From Intestinimonas timonensis (GTDB taxonomy: Bacteria > Bacillota > Clostridia > Oscillospirales > Oscillospiraceae), in the NCBI RefSeq assembly GCF_900626145.1, contig NZ_LR130816.1:900078-964077 (forward strand): DNA of 64,000 bases, in the 5' to 3' direction. Both the position numbers and the translations under genes were made by a program. Of the stretch, positions 1-7,544 are shown in pieces (the stretch's first letter is position 1; each line of letters begins with the position of its first letter). The notes beneath the pieces were generated by a model. That model searched no databases. It was given only the letters and a program-made list of their open reading frames with translations, and had not been told where the DNA came from.

Positions 1-1176
1 GCCGCCGGACACGTCGTAGAAACGGGGGATCAGGTTCACCAGGGAGGACTTGCCGGTGCCGGTGCCGCCCACCACGGCGATGAACTCGCCGGGCTTGATG
101 GTGAGGTCGATGCCGCTGAGCACGTTCTCACCGGTGCCGCCGGCGTCGTACTTGAAGTCCACGTTCTGGAACTCCACCTGGCCCTTGGCCTCGGGGAGCT
201 CAGCGGGGGTGAGGGGACCGTCCTCGATGGAGGGCTCCGTCTCCAGCACCTCGTTGATCCGGCGGGCGCAGGCGATGGACCGGGAGAGCTGGAGGAAGCT
301 CATGCCCAGCATCATGACGCTCATGAGGATCTGGAAGATATAGGTGATGAAGGAGGAGAGGTCGCCGATGAGCATCTCCCCGCCGATGACCTGGCCGCCG
401 CCCAGGTAGAGCACCGCGGCGGTGGCGCCGTTCATGGCCATCATCATGATGGGGATCATGGCGATGACCCGCATATCCACGTTGATGGTGGCCTTGGTGA
501 GGGCGTCGTTGGAGGCTTTGAACTTGGTCTTCTCATAGCCCTCCCGGACGAAGGCCTTCACCACACGGATGGCCACCAGGTTCTCCTGAATGGTGCCGTT
601 GAGGGCGTCGATGCGCTTCTGGAGGACCTGGAAGAGCCGGTTGCACATGCACATCAGGACGCCGATGGCGATGACCAGCAGGGGGATGGTCACCAGCATG
701 ACCACCGCCAGCTCGGCGTTGATGCTGATGGCCACCGCCAGAGCCGCCACCAGCATCACCGGGGCGCGGACCAGCATCCGCAGGGCCATGGTCACCATCA
801 TCTGAATGGCGTTGACGTCGTTGGTGATACGGGTGATGAGGGAGGCCGAGGAGAACCGGTCGATGTCGGCGAAGGAGAAGTCCTGCACCTTGTTGTAGAT
901 GCCCCGGCGCAGGTTGGCGCCGAAGCCCTGACCCACGATGGCGGCGAACTTGGCGCCCAGCATACCGCAGGTCATACTGCACAGGGCCAGCACCAGCATG
1001 ATGCCGCCCATCTTCAGAATATAATTGAGGTCGCCCTGGACGATGCCCACATCCACGATGCCCGCCATAAACCGGGGCAGGGCCAGCTCGCAGGCCACCT
1101 CCAGGACCATGAGCAGGGGGGTGATGAGCGCCAGACGCTTATACCCCCCCATATAGGGAAAGAGTTTTTTCAGCAT
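1..1176 (-). CDS. ABC exporter, TMD-NBD half transporter (partial, C-terminus off window)
   Basis: The protein reads MLKKLFPYMGGYKRLAL and then shows a six-helix ABC exporter transmembrane domain. The start of the nucleotide-binding domain follows, with Walker A GGTGTGKSS near residue 380. The window edge cuts the protein just after the Walker A helix, so the signature motif and Walker B are not visible. Half transporters of this MsbA/LmrA-like type usually pump drugs or lipids as dimers and are often encoded in pairs. The ATG at 1176 overlaps the stop of the upstream MarR gene by 7 bp, so the two are translationally coupled. I infer an exporter under the control of its own MarR repressor; the substrate cannot be told. 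Confidence 0.93.
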   Translation of the reverse strand, partial: MLKKLFPYMGGYKRLALITPLLMVLEVACELALPRFMAGIVDVGIVQGDLNYILKMGGIMLVLALCSMTCGMLGAKFAAIVGQGFGANLRRGIYNKVQDFSFADIDRFSSASLITRITNDVNAIQMMVTMALRMLVRAPVMLVAALAVAISINAELAVVMLVTIPLLVIAIGVLMCMCNRLFQVLQKRIDALNGTIQENLVAIRVVKAFVREGYEKTKFKASNDALTKATINVDMRVIAMIPIMMMAMNGATAAVLYLGGGQVIGGEMLIGDLSSFITYIFQILMSVMMLGMSFLQLSRSIACARRINEVLETEPSIEDGPLTPAELPEAKGQVEFQNVDFKYDAGGTGENVLSGIDLTIKPGEFIAVVGGTGTGKSSLVNLIPRFYDVSGG

Positions 1177-1646
1177 GAACAGTCCATCCTTTCCGCAGGC
1201 AGAGAATTTCGTAGGTTGCGGAGCATCCGCAGCTGGAAGGCCCGGACCTGCTCCATCTCCTCCGGGGTGAAGCCGTCCAGCATCCGCCGGTCCACGCCCT
1301 GAAAGATGGAAAAGCAGGTCTCCAGAGCGGCCCGGCCCTTGTCGGTGAGCCGCACCGCCTTCCGCCGCTGGTCCTTCTCATCGGACAGCTTTTCCACATA
1401 GCCGCCCCGCTCCAGCGATTTGAGGGACACCGCCACCGACGCCGGTGAGATCCGCATGGCGTCGGAGAGCTCCTTCTGGGAGGATACCTGCCCCTCCCGT
1501 TCCTTCAGCAGAAACAGCAGCACCGGGTTGCCCAGATCCCCCAGGCCACGCCCCGCCAGCTCCGTCAGCATGAGCTGCTTCCGGGCCCGGGCCACCGCCT
1601 GGAAGGTGATGCCCGGCAGATCGCTGTCCGCTCTACTCTGGCACAC
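1170..1646 (-). CDS. MarR family transcriptional regulator
   Basis: A 158-residue protein with the winged-helix signature SQKELSDAMRISPASVAVSLKSLE and the MarR wing SDEKDQRRKAVRLTDKG. The start is the ATG at 1646, preceded by GGAGGTGGGG. It is the first gene of an operon with the ABC exporter, whose start overlaps its stop. A clean promoter lies 50 bp upstream, and an 8-bp palindrome AGCATGCT at the edge of the -10 region is a plausible operator. MarR proteins usually repress their own operon and are released by small phenolic or drug-like ligands; the ligand here is unknown. Confidence 0.92.
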   Translation of the reverse strand: MCQSRADSDLPGITFQAVARARKQLMLTELAGRGLGDLGNPVLLFLLKEREGQVSSQKELSDAMRISPASVAVSLKSLERGGYVEKLSDEKDQRRKAVRLTDKGRAALETCFSIFQGVDRRMLDGFTPEEMEQVRAFQLRMLRNLRNSLPAERMDCSC

Positions 1647-1695
1647 ATCCCCACCTCCAAATTAGTTAGCTGGTTTATCATTAGCATGCTTAGAT

Positions 1696-1724
1696 AGCAT
1701 AGACCCTTACAGTTGCATTGTCAA
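1696..1724 (-). promoter_or_regulatory. Promoter of the marR-ABC exporter operon
   Basis: On the minus strand TTGACA (1719-1724) and TATGCT (1696-1701) are separated by exactly 17 bp. The palindrome AGCATGCT just downstream is a candidate MarR operator; it has not been tested against other copies. Confidence 0.75.
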
Positions 1725-1759
1725 TGAATTTTCTGTGAACGCTGCCTACCAAATATTTT

Positions 1760-1799
1760 AGAACGCTTGTTTGACTTTTTGTGGACCCTGTGATAAGAT
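1760..1799 (+). promoter_or_regulatory. lexA promoter with overlapping SOS (LexA) box
   Basis: The sequence GAACGCTTGTTTG at 1761-1773 matches the Gram-positive LexA box (CGAAC-N4-GTTCG type) with few mismatches. It overlaps the -35 TTGACT (1771-1776), which is 17 bp from TAAGAT (1794-1799). LexA binding here would block the -35, the usual negative autoregulation of lexA. Confidence 0.72.
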
Positions 1800-1834
1800 A
1801 ATTTTGCATTTATGTCTACAAGGAGGGGCCGCCT

Positions 1835-2458
1835 ATGAAGGGTCTGACGGAGAAGCAGCGACAGATCTATCAGTTCATCGTCTCCTTTCAGCAGGACCAC
1901 GGCTATCCCCCCTCTGTGCGTGAGATCGGGGAGTATGTGGGCTTAAAATCCCCCTCCACCGTCCACTTCCACCTCAAGGGTCTGGAGGAGGCCGGCATCA
2001 TCACCAAGGCCGAGGGCAAGACCCGCGCCATCACCGTGGCGGGGGGCTTTCCCGCCCCGGAGCGCCGCCGCAAGCCCGAGCCCCCCAAGAACCAGGTCCC
2101 CGTGGTGGGCGATGTGGCCGCCGGCGCCCCCATCCTGGCCCAGGAGAACATCGAGGACTACCTCACCTTCGACACCGGCCGCCTCTCCGGGGAGCACTTC
2201 GCCCTCCGGGTCCGGGGCGAGTCCATGCTCTACGCCGGCATCCTGCCCGGGGACTATGTGGTGGTCCACCAGCAGGAGTCCTTCCGCAACGGCGACATTG
2301 TTGTTGCCCTCTTCGAGGACGAGGCCACCGTCAAGACCCTCCGCCGGAAGGACGGCCACGTCTGGCTCATGCCCGAAAACCCGGAGTACGAGCCCATCGA
2401 CGGCGACGGCGCCCAGCTGCTGGGCAAGGTGGTGGCCGTGGTGCGGCGGTACGACTGA
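1835..2458 (+). CDS. lexA: LexA repressor, SOS response
   Basis: A 207-residue LexA of normal length. The N-terminal winged helix (residues 1-65) contains PPSVREIGEYVGLKSPSTV. The autocleavage site is Ala96-Gly97 in VAAGAPI. The S24 peptidase catalytic pair is Ser130 (RGESM) and Lys167 (ATVKTL). On DNA damage RecA filaments stimulate self-cleavage and derepress SOS genes. The start ATG follows AAGGAGGGG. The stop overlaps the next start by one base (TGATG), so ogt is coupled to it and is probably SOS-induced together with it. Confidence 0.98.
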   Translation: MKGLTEKQRQIYQFIVSFQQDHGYPPSVREIGEYVGLKSPSTVHFHLKGLEEAGIITKAEGKTRAITVAGGFPAPERRRKPEPPKNQVPVVGDVAAGAPILAQENIEDYLTFDTGRLSGEHFALRVRGESMLYAGILPGDYVVVHQQESFRNGDIVVALFEDEATVKTLRRKDGHVWLMPENPEYEPIDGDGAQLLGKVVAVVRRYD

Positions 2459-2925
2459 TGGCTTGGCTCCGCTTTGAGACCCCCTTCGGCCCCATGGCCC
2501 TGGAGGGGGAGACCGCCCTCACCCGGCTCTGGCTGCCGGGGACCCTGCCCGACCTGTGCGGGAAAGGGGAGGAGACCCCCTTGCTCCGGGCGGCCCGGGA
2601 AGCACTGATGGCCTATTTCGCCGGAGAACGGCGGGACTTTGACCTGCCGCTGGACCCGGCAGGGACGGACTTTCAGCGCGCGGTTTGGGAGGCCCTGAGG
2701 GCCATCCCCTACGGCGGGACCCGGACCTACGGGGAGATCGCCGCCGCCGTAGGCCGGCCCAAGGCCGTTCGGGCCGTGGGGCAGGCCAACCATGTGAACC
2801 CTCTGCCCATCTTCATTCCCTGCCACCGGGTGGTAGGGAAGGGCGGCGCCCTCACCGGCTACGCCGGAGGGCTGGACCTCAAACGCGCCCTGCTGGCGCT
2901 GGAATCGGGAAAGGAGTGTCTCTGA
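2458..2925 (+). CDS. ogt: Methylated-DNA--protein-cysteine methyltransferase
   Basis: A 155-residue suicide repair protein that removes O6-alkyl groups from guanine. The active-site motif is IPCHRVV with acceptor Cys122, preceded by the NHVNPLPIFIP loop. The DNA-binding segment FQRAVWEALRAIPYGGTRTYGEIA holds the helix-turn-helix and arginine finger region. It starts on the last base of the lexA stop and its own stop overlaps the next start by one base. Linking it to lexA puts alkylation repair under SOS control, which is not the rule in Bacilli, where an Ada-type response is more usual. Confidence 0.96.
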   Translation: MAWLRFETPFGPMALEGETALTRLWLPGTLPDLCGKGEETPLLRAAREALMAYFAGERRDFDLPLDPAGTDFQRAVWEALRAIPYGGTRTYGEIAAAVGRPKAVRAVGQANHVNPLPIFIPCHRVVGKGGALTGYAGGLDLKRALLALESGKECL

Positions 2926-3161
2926 TGGTGAAAAAGTGGATCGCCGCCGGCCGACTCATGGTCCGGGAGCTGGACCTGGAGGATGTGGCCGCATTGAAGC
3001 TGTGTCTCCTGTCCCTGGGGACCCTGCTGGGCCTGGCCGTCCCCCGGAAGAAGAAGCCCGCCTTTGCCCTCTTCTCCACCCTGATCTTTATCGGCACCTA
3101 CTTCCCCCTCATGGTGAAATTTCTGGGCGCCCTCTTCCGCACCGACCGGGCGGAGGACTGA
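2925..3161 (+). CDS. Small membrane protein of unknown function
   Basis: A 78-residue protein, MVKKWIAAGRLMVRELD..., starting with the ATG that overlaps the ogt stop by one base. Two hydrophobic stretches are separated by a basic PRKKKP turn: residues about 24-40 (LKLCLLSLGTLLGLAV) and 47-68 (FALFSTLIFIGTYFPLMVKFLG). They suggest a helical hairpin in the membrane. I do not recognise a family. The tight coupling argues that it is a real gene in the lexA operon. Confidence 0.7.
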   Translation: MVKKWIAAGRLMVRELDLEDVAALKLCLLSLGTLLGLAVPRKKKPAFALFSTLIFIGTYFPLMVKFLGALFRTDRAED

Positions 3162-3170
3162 ACACACAAA

Positions 3171-3466
3171 AAAGACCTACCCCATTGGGAAGGTCTTTGA
3201 GCCTGTCGACAAAGTCGACAGGCTCTCTCAAAAATGCAGGCATTTTTTCGAAAAGATGCAGGCCGCTGCATCGCACTCGCTTCGCTCGCACGTTTGCGGC
3301 CTGAGCAGTGTTTTTTCCGAGGCACATGTCCCCGGAAAAAACAGACTGTACTTGATTCCGTCGTCTGCGGACGACGGAACTCTGCGAGGCTCTTGCACAA
3401 AATCTGACGTATATGCCCTTTTTCGACAACCTGAAAGACCTTCCCCATTGGGAAGGTCTTTTTTTG
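3171..3466. repeat. Cluster of perfect hairpins bounded by a duplicated terminator
   Basis: Nearly identical hairpins (AAAGACCT-CCC stem, CATT loop) lie at 3171-3198 and 3434-3461; the second is followed by a T-run and is a good terminator. Between them are at least five more hairpins. They are a 12-bp perfect stem at 3199-3225 (arm GAGCCTGTCGAC), an 8-bp stem at 3230-3247, a 7-bp stem at 3255-3272, a long imperfect stem with T6/A6 ends at 3311-3341 and a 10-bp stem at 3356-3379. No open frame or RBS is credible here. Confidence 0.7.
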
Positions 3467-3471
3467 TTTCC

Positions 3472-3491
3472 GGGCGGATGAGATCCACCCC
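3472..3491. repeat. R6 palindrome (GGGCGGAT-GAG-ATCCACCC)
   Basis: A member of the short R6 family (GGCGGAT, 3-nt loop, ATCCGCC) found six times in the window. This copy has one mismatch in the stem. Confidence 0.6.
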
Positions 3492-3506
3492 TACCCAATC
3501 CCCGGA

Positions 3507-3541
3507 GCGTGGTTTGGCGCGCCGAGGTCGTCGCGCCCCAC
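3507..3541 (-). repeat. R3 hairpin repeat
   Basis: A stretch carrying GCGTGGTTTGGCGCGCC and then GTCGTCGCGCCCCAC, a GGCGCG/CGCGCC hairpin with a GAGGTCGT loop. It is shared nearly unchanged with copies near 27627, 27963 and 33592. Confidence 0.7.
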
Positions 3542-3552
3542 GATAGAGGGAA

Positions 3553-3829
3553 TACCAGGCGGCGGCGCCACGTCCCGACACCCACCCACGCAGGCGGCGA
3601 AAAAATGTGGGATAGGACCACAGCTTTTCCCTGTTCCACCGGCGGAGTCACCTGTGGACGGTGCCGGTCCACAACGGGGGCGTAAAGACGGGCCGCCGGA
3701 TTCCTATTTGGAGCCACTCAACCCGCCTAGAAGCCCCTTTTTCTTTGGATTCCAAAAACCGTTCTTTTTCCAGCAGGGAAAAAGAAACGGTCTTTGAACC
3801 GTCTCTCCCGTCCTTTCACATAACAGAAT
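3553..3829 (+). repeat. R2 intergenic repeat, copy 1
   Basis: About 260 bp nearly identical to five other gaps in the window. Landmarks are CACCCACGCAGGCGGCGAAA near the start, GGGGGCGTAAAG in the middle and the stem CCGTTCTTTTTCC/GGGAAAAAGAAACGG (3763-3792). The central GTCxxCTGTGGAC stem and the outer CCGGC/GCCGG stem vary with partial pairing kept between copies. No conserved reading frame was accepted. Confidence 0.75.
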
Positions 3830-3844
3830 GGTTCATGGTTCGGG

Positions 3845-3880
3845 GCGTGGTTTGGCGCGTCTGGGAAGCCGCGCCCCGCG
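3845..3880 (-). repeat. R3 hairpin repeat, variant loop
   Basis: GCGTGGTTTGGCGCG followed by TCTGGGAAGC and CGCGCC: the same stem as other R3 copies but a different loop. It is like the copy at 24094-24119. Confidence 0.6.
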
Positions 3881-3935
3881 CAAAAGTGGTGGCGCCCCAC
3901 ACAAAAACAATTTCAAAACCGTTCCGCAGAAAACA

Positions 3936-3969
3936 GCGCGGCCGCCGGGATCTCTCCCGGCGGCCGCGC
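3936..3969 (-). terminator. Rho-independent terminator of htrA
   Basis: A perfect 15-bp stem (arm GCGCGGCCGCCGGGA, TCTC loop) followed on the minus strand by TTTT, 20 bp beyond the htrA stop. Confidence 0.85.
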
Positions 3970-3991
3970 CGTCGTTTCTGTCAAAAGATCA

Positions 3992-5332
3992 TCAATAGAA
4001 CCAGGGGCTCAGATCGCCGAAGGGCCAGAAGTAGCTGCCGGAGTTGGAGTTGGAGCTCTGCTCACTCTGCTGCTCCTGCTGCTCCTGGGCCTCCTCCTGG
4101 GCGGCCCGGCGCTCGGGGTTGTCCTCGTCGAAGGTGAGGGTGAGCTCCAGCTTCTCGCCGTTGCGCTCCACCTCCAGGGTCACGGTGTCCCCGGCCTTGT
4201 AGTTCTTCTTGGCCTCCACCAGCTCGGCGGAGGAGATCACCGTCTTGCCGTCCATGGCGGTGATGATGTCGCCCTTTTCCAGGCCGGCCTTGGCGGCGCA
4301 GGAGCTCTCATCTACGCTCTCCACCAGGGCGCCCTGGCTCATGCCGTACCGCTCGGAGATGCTCTCGGGCACCGTACTCACGGTGATGCCCATATAGGGC
4401 TTGCCGGTCACATAGCCGTTCTCCATGATGTCGGTGACCATGTCCTTGATGTCGTTGATGGGGATGGCGAAGCCCAGTCCCTCAATGGTGGCCTTGCTGC
4501 TGCTGGAGCCGGACAGCTTGGCCGAGGTGATGCCGATGACCTGACCGTACATGTCAAAGAGGGGACCGCCGGAGTTACCGTTGTTGATGGCGGTATCGGT
4601 CTGAATCATGTTCATGACGTTGCCGTTCTCCATGGTGATGCTGCGGTCCTTGGCGGACACGATGCCGGAGGTCATGGAGAAGGTCAGCTCGCCCAGGGGG
4701 TTGCCGATGGCCACTACCTGCTCGCCCACCTTCACGTTGTCGGAGTCGCCGATGATGACGGGGGTGAGGCCGGTGGCGTCGATCTTCAGCACGGCGATGT
4801 CGTTCTCCGACTCGCCGCCCACCAGGGTGGCGTCATAGGTGGTGCCGTCCACAAAGGCCACCTGGATGCTGTCGGCGTCCTCAATGACGTGGTAGTTGGT
4901 CAGAATGTAGCCGTCGCTGGTGATGACGAAGCCGGAACCGGCCGCAGCCTGGGACACCGGCTGGCCCCACACGTTTGTGGTGGTGATCTCAGTGGTGATA
5001 CCGACGGTGGAACCCACATAGGTGGCGTAGATCTCCGGGGCGGTGAGGAGGTCCTTGCCCGTCACGTTGGAGACGTTGACCACCGTGGGGGTACGGGTGC
5101 CCTCGTAGATGGTGGTCTTGTCCTGGGCGAAGGCTCCGGTGGCCGCTCCCACGCCGGCCCCGCCGGCGATGCCGCCGATGATGGCGCACACCAGGCACAG
5201 GGCTACCAGCTTGCCGCCCTTCTTCTTCCTGGGCTTGGGCTGCTCGGGCTCCTCATGCACGGGACGGCCCGTGGTCTCAATGGGATCGCTCCAGGGGTCC
5301 TGGGGCCGGTTTTCGTTGTTATACTCGTACAT
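3992..5332 (-). CDS. htrA: HtrA/DegP-type trypsin-like serine protease with PDZ domain
   Basis: The 446-residue form starts at 5332, 9 nt after AAAGGAG; an upstream in-frame ATG at 5356 would include that RBS and is rejected. Residues 1-40 are cytoplasmic and charged, 41-66 form one membrane anchor, and the protease domain faces outward. The catalytic triad is His148 (TNYHVIE), Asp178 (ENDIAV) and Ser254 (GNSGGPLF). A PDZ domain follows at about 310-395, then an acidic Gln/Ser-rich tail. The family degrades or refolds misfolded envelope proteins. No CssS/CssR-type two-component genes adjoin it, so its regulation is not visible. Confidence 0.95.
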   Translation of the reverse strand: MYEYNNENRPQDPWSDPIETTGRPVHEEPEQPKPRKKKGGKLVALCLVCAIIGGIAGGAGVGAATGAFAQDKTTIYEGTRTPTVVNVSNVTGKDLLTAPEIYATYVGSTVGITTEITTTNVWGQPVSQAAAGSGFVITSDGYILTNYHVIEDADSIQVAFVDGTTYDATLVGGESENDIAVLKIDATGLTPVIIGDSDNVKVGEQVVAIGNPLGELTFSMTSGIVSAKDRSITMENGNVMNMIQTDTAINNGNSGGPLFDMYGQVIGITSAKLSGSSSSKATIEGLGFAIPINDIKDMVTDIMENGYVTGKPYMGITVSTVPESISERYGMSQGALVESVDESSCAAKAGLEKGDIITAMDGKTVISSAELVEAKKNYKAGDTVTLEVERNGEKLELTLTFDEDNPERRAAQEEAQEQQEQQSEQSSNSNSGSYFWPFGDLSPWFY

Positions 5333-5465
5333 AAAACGTCGCTCCTTTAAAAGCATTCCGCTTTTCTCTCTGTTCGCGTTTTATTCTATCGGGAAATTGT
5401 GACCATTTCATGAAGATTCCCGAAATGATTTTTGAACGGTCCGCGAAACATTTTTGAACGAAGGT

Positions 5466-6614
5466 TCACTCCCGCCGGAGTAGGGCGGCGGTGTCCCGGG
5501 CGGCCAGGGCCAGATCGGCGGTCAGGCCGTCGAAGATACCGGTACGGGCCACATTGATGGCCACCAGGCACAGCACCGGCCCCAGGATCATCCCCAGCAC
5601 GCCCCCCACGCGCATACCCACATACATGCTGATGAGGGAGAGGATGGGGGAGAGGCCGGTCTGGCTGCCCACCGCCTTGGGCTCGGCCACCCGGCGAAAG
5701 ACACAGATGATGCCCCACACCACCATAAGTCCCACAGCGTGGACCCAGTTGCCGGTGAGGAGGTCGATGAAGGCCCAGGGTACCATGACGGTGCCGGAGC
5801 CGATGATGGGGATGAAGTCCAGAACCGCCAGCAGCAGGGCCAGCAGCACCGCGTAGGGCTGGCCGATGAGCAGGAAGCCCACCAGCAGAATGGCAAAGAC
5901 TCCCGCCGAGATGATGATCTCCGCCCGGACATACCCGGCGAAGGCGCCCAGCGCTGTGTGCTTGACATGGGAGACAAAGGTCCTGACCTCCGGAGGCAGG
6001 CGGTCGGTCATGAGGAAGCGGTAGTGGGGGTAGTCGGCGGTGATGAAGTAGGCCGCCATGATAAAGACGATGAGGGCCACCACGAAGGAGGGCACACCCA
6101 TGGCGAAATTGCCCGCCCAGGTGCCCACCAGGGGCACCACCGAGCTGACCCAGCCGCTGAAAGCGGACCACAGCTGGTCCAGGTTGGCGTTGACGAAGGT
6201 CTCCACCTCTCCGGGCAGATAGGCCAGCAGCTTGTCCAGCCATGCGCCCACGGCGTCCACCCCGGTCTGGAGGGCGTTCCAGGAGCCCTCCCAGTTGTCG
6301 ATGAGGGTACTCACCTCGCTGAACAGGCTGTATCCCAGGCCAAAGAGGATGCCCCCGGCGGCGGCAAAGGCCAGTAAGATCAAAAAGAGGGACAGCAGCC
6401 CCCGGGACAGTCCCAATCTCCGCTGGAGGGCTTTTACCATGGGGTTGAGCAGCCAGGCCGTGATCAGGGCCAGCACGAAGGGCATCAGCAGGCTCAGCAG
6501 GGGAGGGACCAGATAACGCAGCACCAACACGATCCCCACCGCCAGCAGCAGGCGGACCCCCAGACGCACCCACAGTCTGCCCCGCTCCCGCCAGGTCAAT
6601 TCTCCCCGTTCCAC
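5466..6614 (-). CDS. AI-2E family membrane protein, YtvI-like sporulation permease
   Basis: A 382-residue protein with about eight membrane helices and the AI-2E transporter family pattern: an N-terminal helix pair, a long extracellular loop (residues 105-165) and a C-terminal bundle with LDFIPIIGSGTVMVPWAFIDLL and SPILSLISMYVGMRVGG. The start is GTG at 6614, about 8 nt from an AAAGGA sequence. A longer overlapping frame starting at ATG 6624 has no homology and is rejected. Members include YtvI of sporulating firmicutes and quorum-signal exporters; with gpr nearby I favour the sporulation type. Substrate unknown. Confidence 0.85.
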   Translation of the reverse strand: MERGELTWRERGRLWVRLGVRLLLAVGIVLVLRYLVPPLLSLLMPFVLALITAWLLNPMVKALQRRLGLSRGLLSLFLILLAFAAAGGILFGLGYSLFSEVSTLIDNWEGSWNALQTGVDAVGAWLDKLLAYLPGEVETFVNANLDQLWSAFSGWVSSVVPLVGTWAGNFAMGVPSFVVALIVFIMAAYFITADYPHYRFLMTDRLPPEVRTFVSHVKHTALGAFAGYVRAEIIISAGVFAILLVGFLLIGQPYAVLLALLLAVLDFIPIIGSGTVMVPWAFIDLLTGNWVHAVGLMVVWGIICVFRRVAEPKAVGSQTGLSPILSLISMYVGMRVGGVLGMILGPVLCLVAINVARTGIFDGLTADLALAARDTAALLRRE

Positions 6615-6878
6615 ACCGGCTCATCCTTTCTCTGTTTTCCGCACCTCACGGCGGCGCTCTATCGAAGGGACATTATAACAGGTCTCCGCCGCAACTTATC
6701 ACGAATTTGTAAATCTTTCCGGTTACATTTTTTTTGCTCGATGTACTTCGAACAAAAGTTTGCACAATTTCCACAGGGTTTTCCACAGGTAATATCTGGA
6801 TGTGCACAATGTGGAAAGAGGGATGAGGCCGTTGTTTGTGGGACAAACCGTGGTAGCATCCTTATGTAAGGAATTTTG
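6615..6878. other. Intergenic region with two TTTCCACAGG copies
   Basis: No gene was seen. Near 6768-6791 two copies of TTTCCACAGG lie in tandem; they resemble weak DnaA boxes but are far from consensus. The YtvI-like gene promoter should lie here, but no convincing -35/-10 pair was found. Confidence 0.4.
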
Positions 6879-7085
6879 CCTCCGGCGGGCCCCTTTCTGA
6901 ATGACCAGAAAGGGGCGAAAGAGTCAGTCAAGGAGGGGGATTTCGATTTCCCCCTCCTTGACAATCTTCCCCTTGAAACGACCAAACATAGGGGGACCGC
7001 GGCCCCCCTATTGGATGTACCCCCCAGGCTCTCCTACTGTTACATAACTTGCACCGTCGGCTTACTTCGTAACGCCGCCGGTGCC
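6879..7085 (+). repeat. R1 two-hairpin repeat, copy 1
   Basis: It starts CCTCCGGCGGG. Hairpin 1 has arms CCCCTTTCTG/CAGAAAGGGG. After a GCGAAAGAGTCA linker, hairpin 2 has arms GTCAAGGAGGGGGA/TCCCCCTCCTTGAC with a TTTCGATT loop. A G-rich/C-rich stem (ATAGGGGG/CCCCCTAT) and a CACCGTCGGC...GCCGCCGGTG hairpin follow. Short reading frames across it exist in other copies too, but their pairing, not their codons, is conserved. Confidence 0.75.
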
Positions 7086-7133
7086 CAATACGTAGAGGAG
7101 GCTACCTGCTAAACCACCCCACGTTGCATCATA

Positions 7134-7413
7134 GGTAACACCAGGCAGCGCCACCACGCCGCGATACCCACCCGCGCAGACGGCGAAAAAAGTGGGGATA
7201 GGACCACCGCTTACCCCTGTTCCAACCAGGTAGTCTACCGTAGACGGGGCTGGTCCACAATGGGGGCGTAAAGCCGGGCCACCGGATTCCTATTTGGGAC
7301 CACCTAACCCGCTTAATAGCCCCTTTTTCTTTGGATTCCAAAAACCGTTCTTTTTCCAGCAGGGAAAAAGAAACGGGTTTTGAGCGCGTCTCCTCTGTCC
7401 TTTCACGTAACAG
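7134..7413 (+). repeat. R2 intergenic repeat, copy 2
   Basis: This copy matches R2 from CACCAGGCAGCGCCACCACG through the CCGTTCTTTTTCC hairpin. Here the inner stem reads GTCTACCGTAGAC and the outer stem ACCAGG/GCTGGT, replacing the CCGGC/GCCGG pair of copy 1 with pairing kept. Confidence 0.75.
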
Positions 7414-7496
7414 AAAGACAAAGAAACGGGACGCAAAACCACGCCGTAAGGCTCCCCCTCATCCGCCCCTACCCATATCACACAGCGTCGTGACAC

Positions 7497-7532
7497 AAAA
7501 AGGCCGCGCCCGGAAAAAAACCGGGTGCGGCC
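7497..7532 (-). terminator. Terminator of degV
   Basis: On the minus strand, arms GGCCGC-CCCGG pair around a poly-T loop and are followed by TTTTT, 12 bp beyond the degV stop. Confidence 0.75.
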
Positions 7533-7544
7533 CCATACCTTATT

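Noticed and set aside
3507..3541. GGCGCGCC octamers as restriction-modification signals
   Set aside because: They are parts of R3 stems; no methylase or nuclease gene of that type is nearby.
5386..6624. Longer open frame overlapping the YtvI-like gene, starting at ATG
   Set aside because: Gly/Pro/Arg-rich nonsense protein; the shorter GTG-started frame has clear membrane helices and homology.
6659..6985. Short frames across R1 (proteins ending in a conserved FAPFWSFRKGPAGG-like stretch)
   Set aside because: The frame differs in length between copies and the base pairing, not the codons, is conserved; no RBS.
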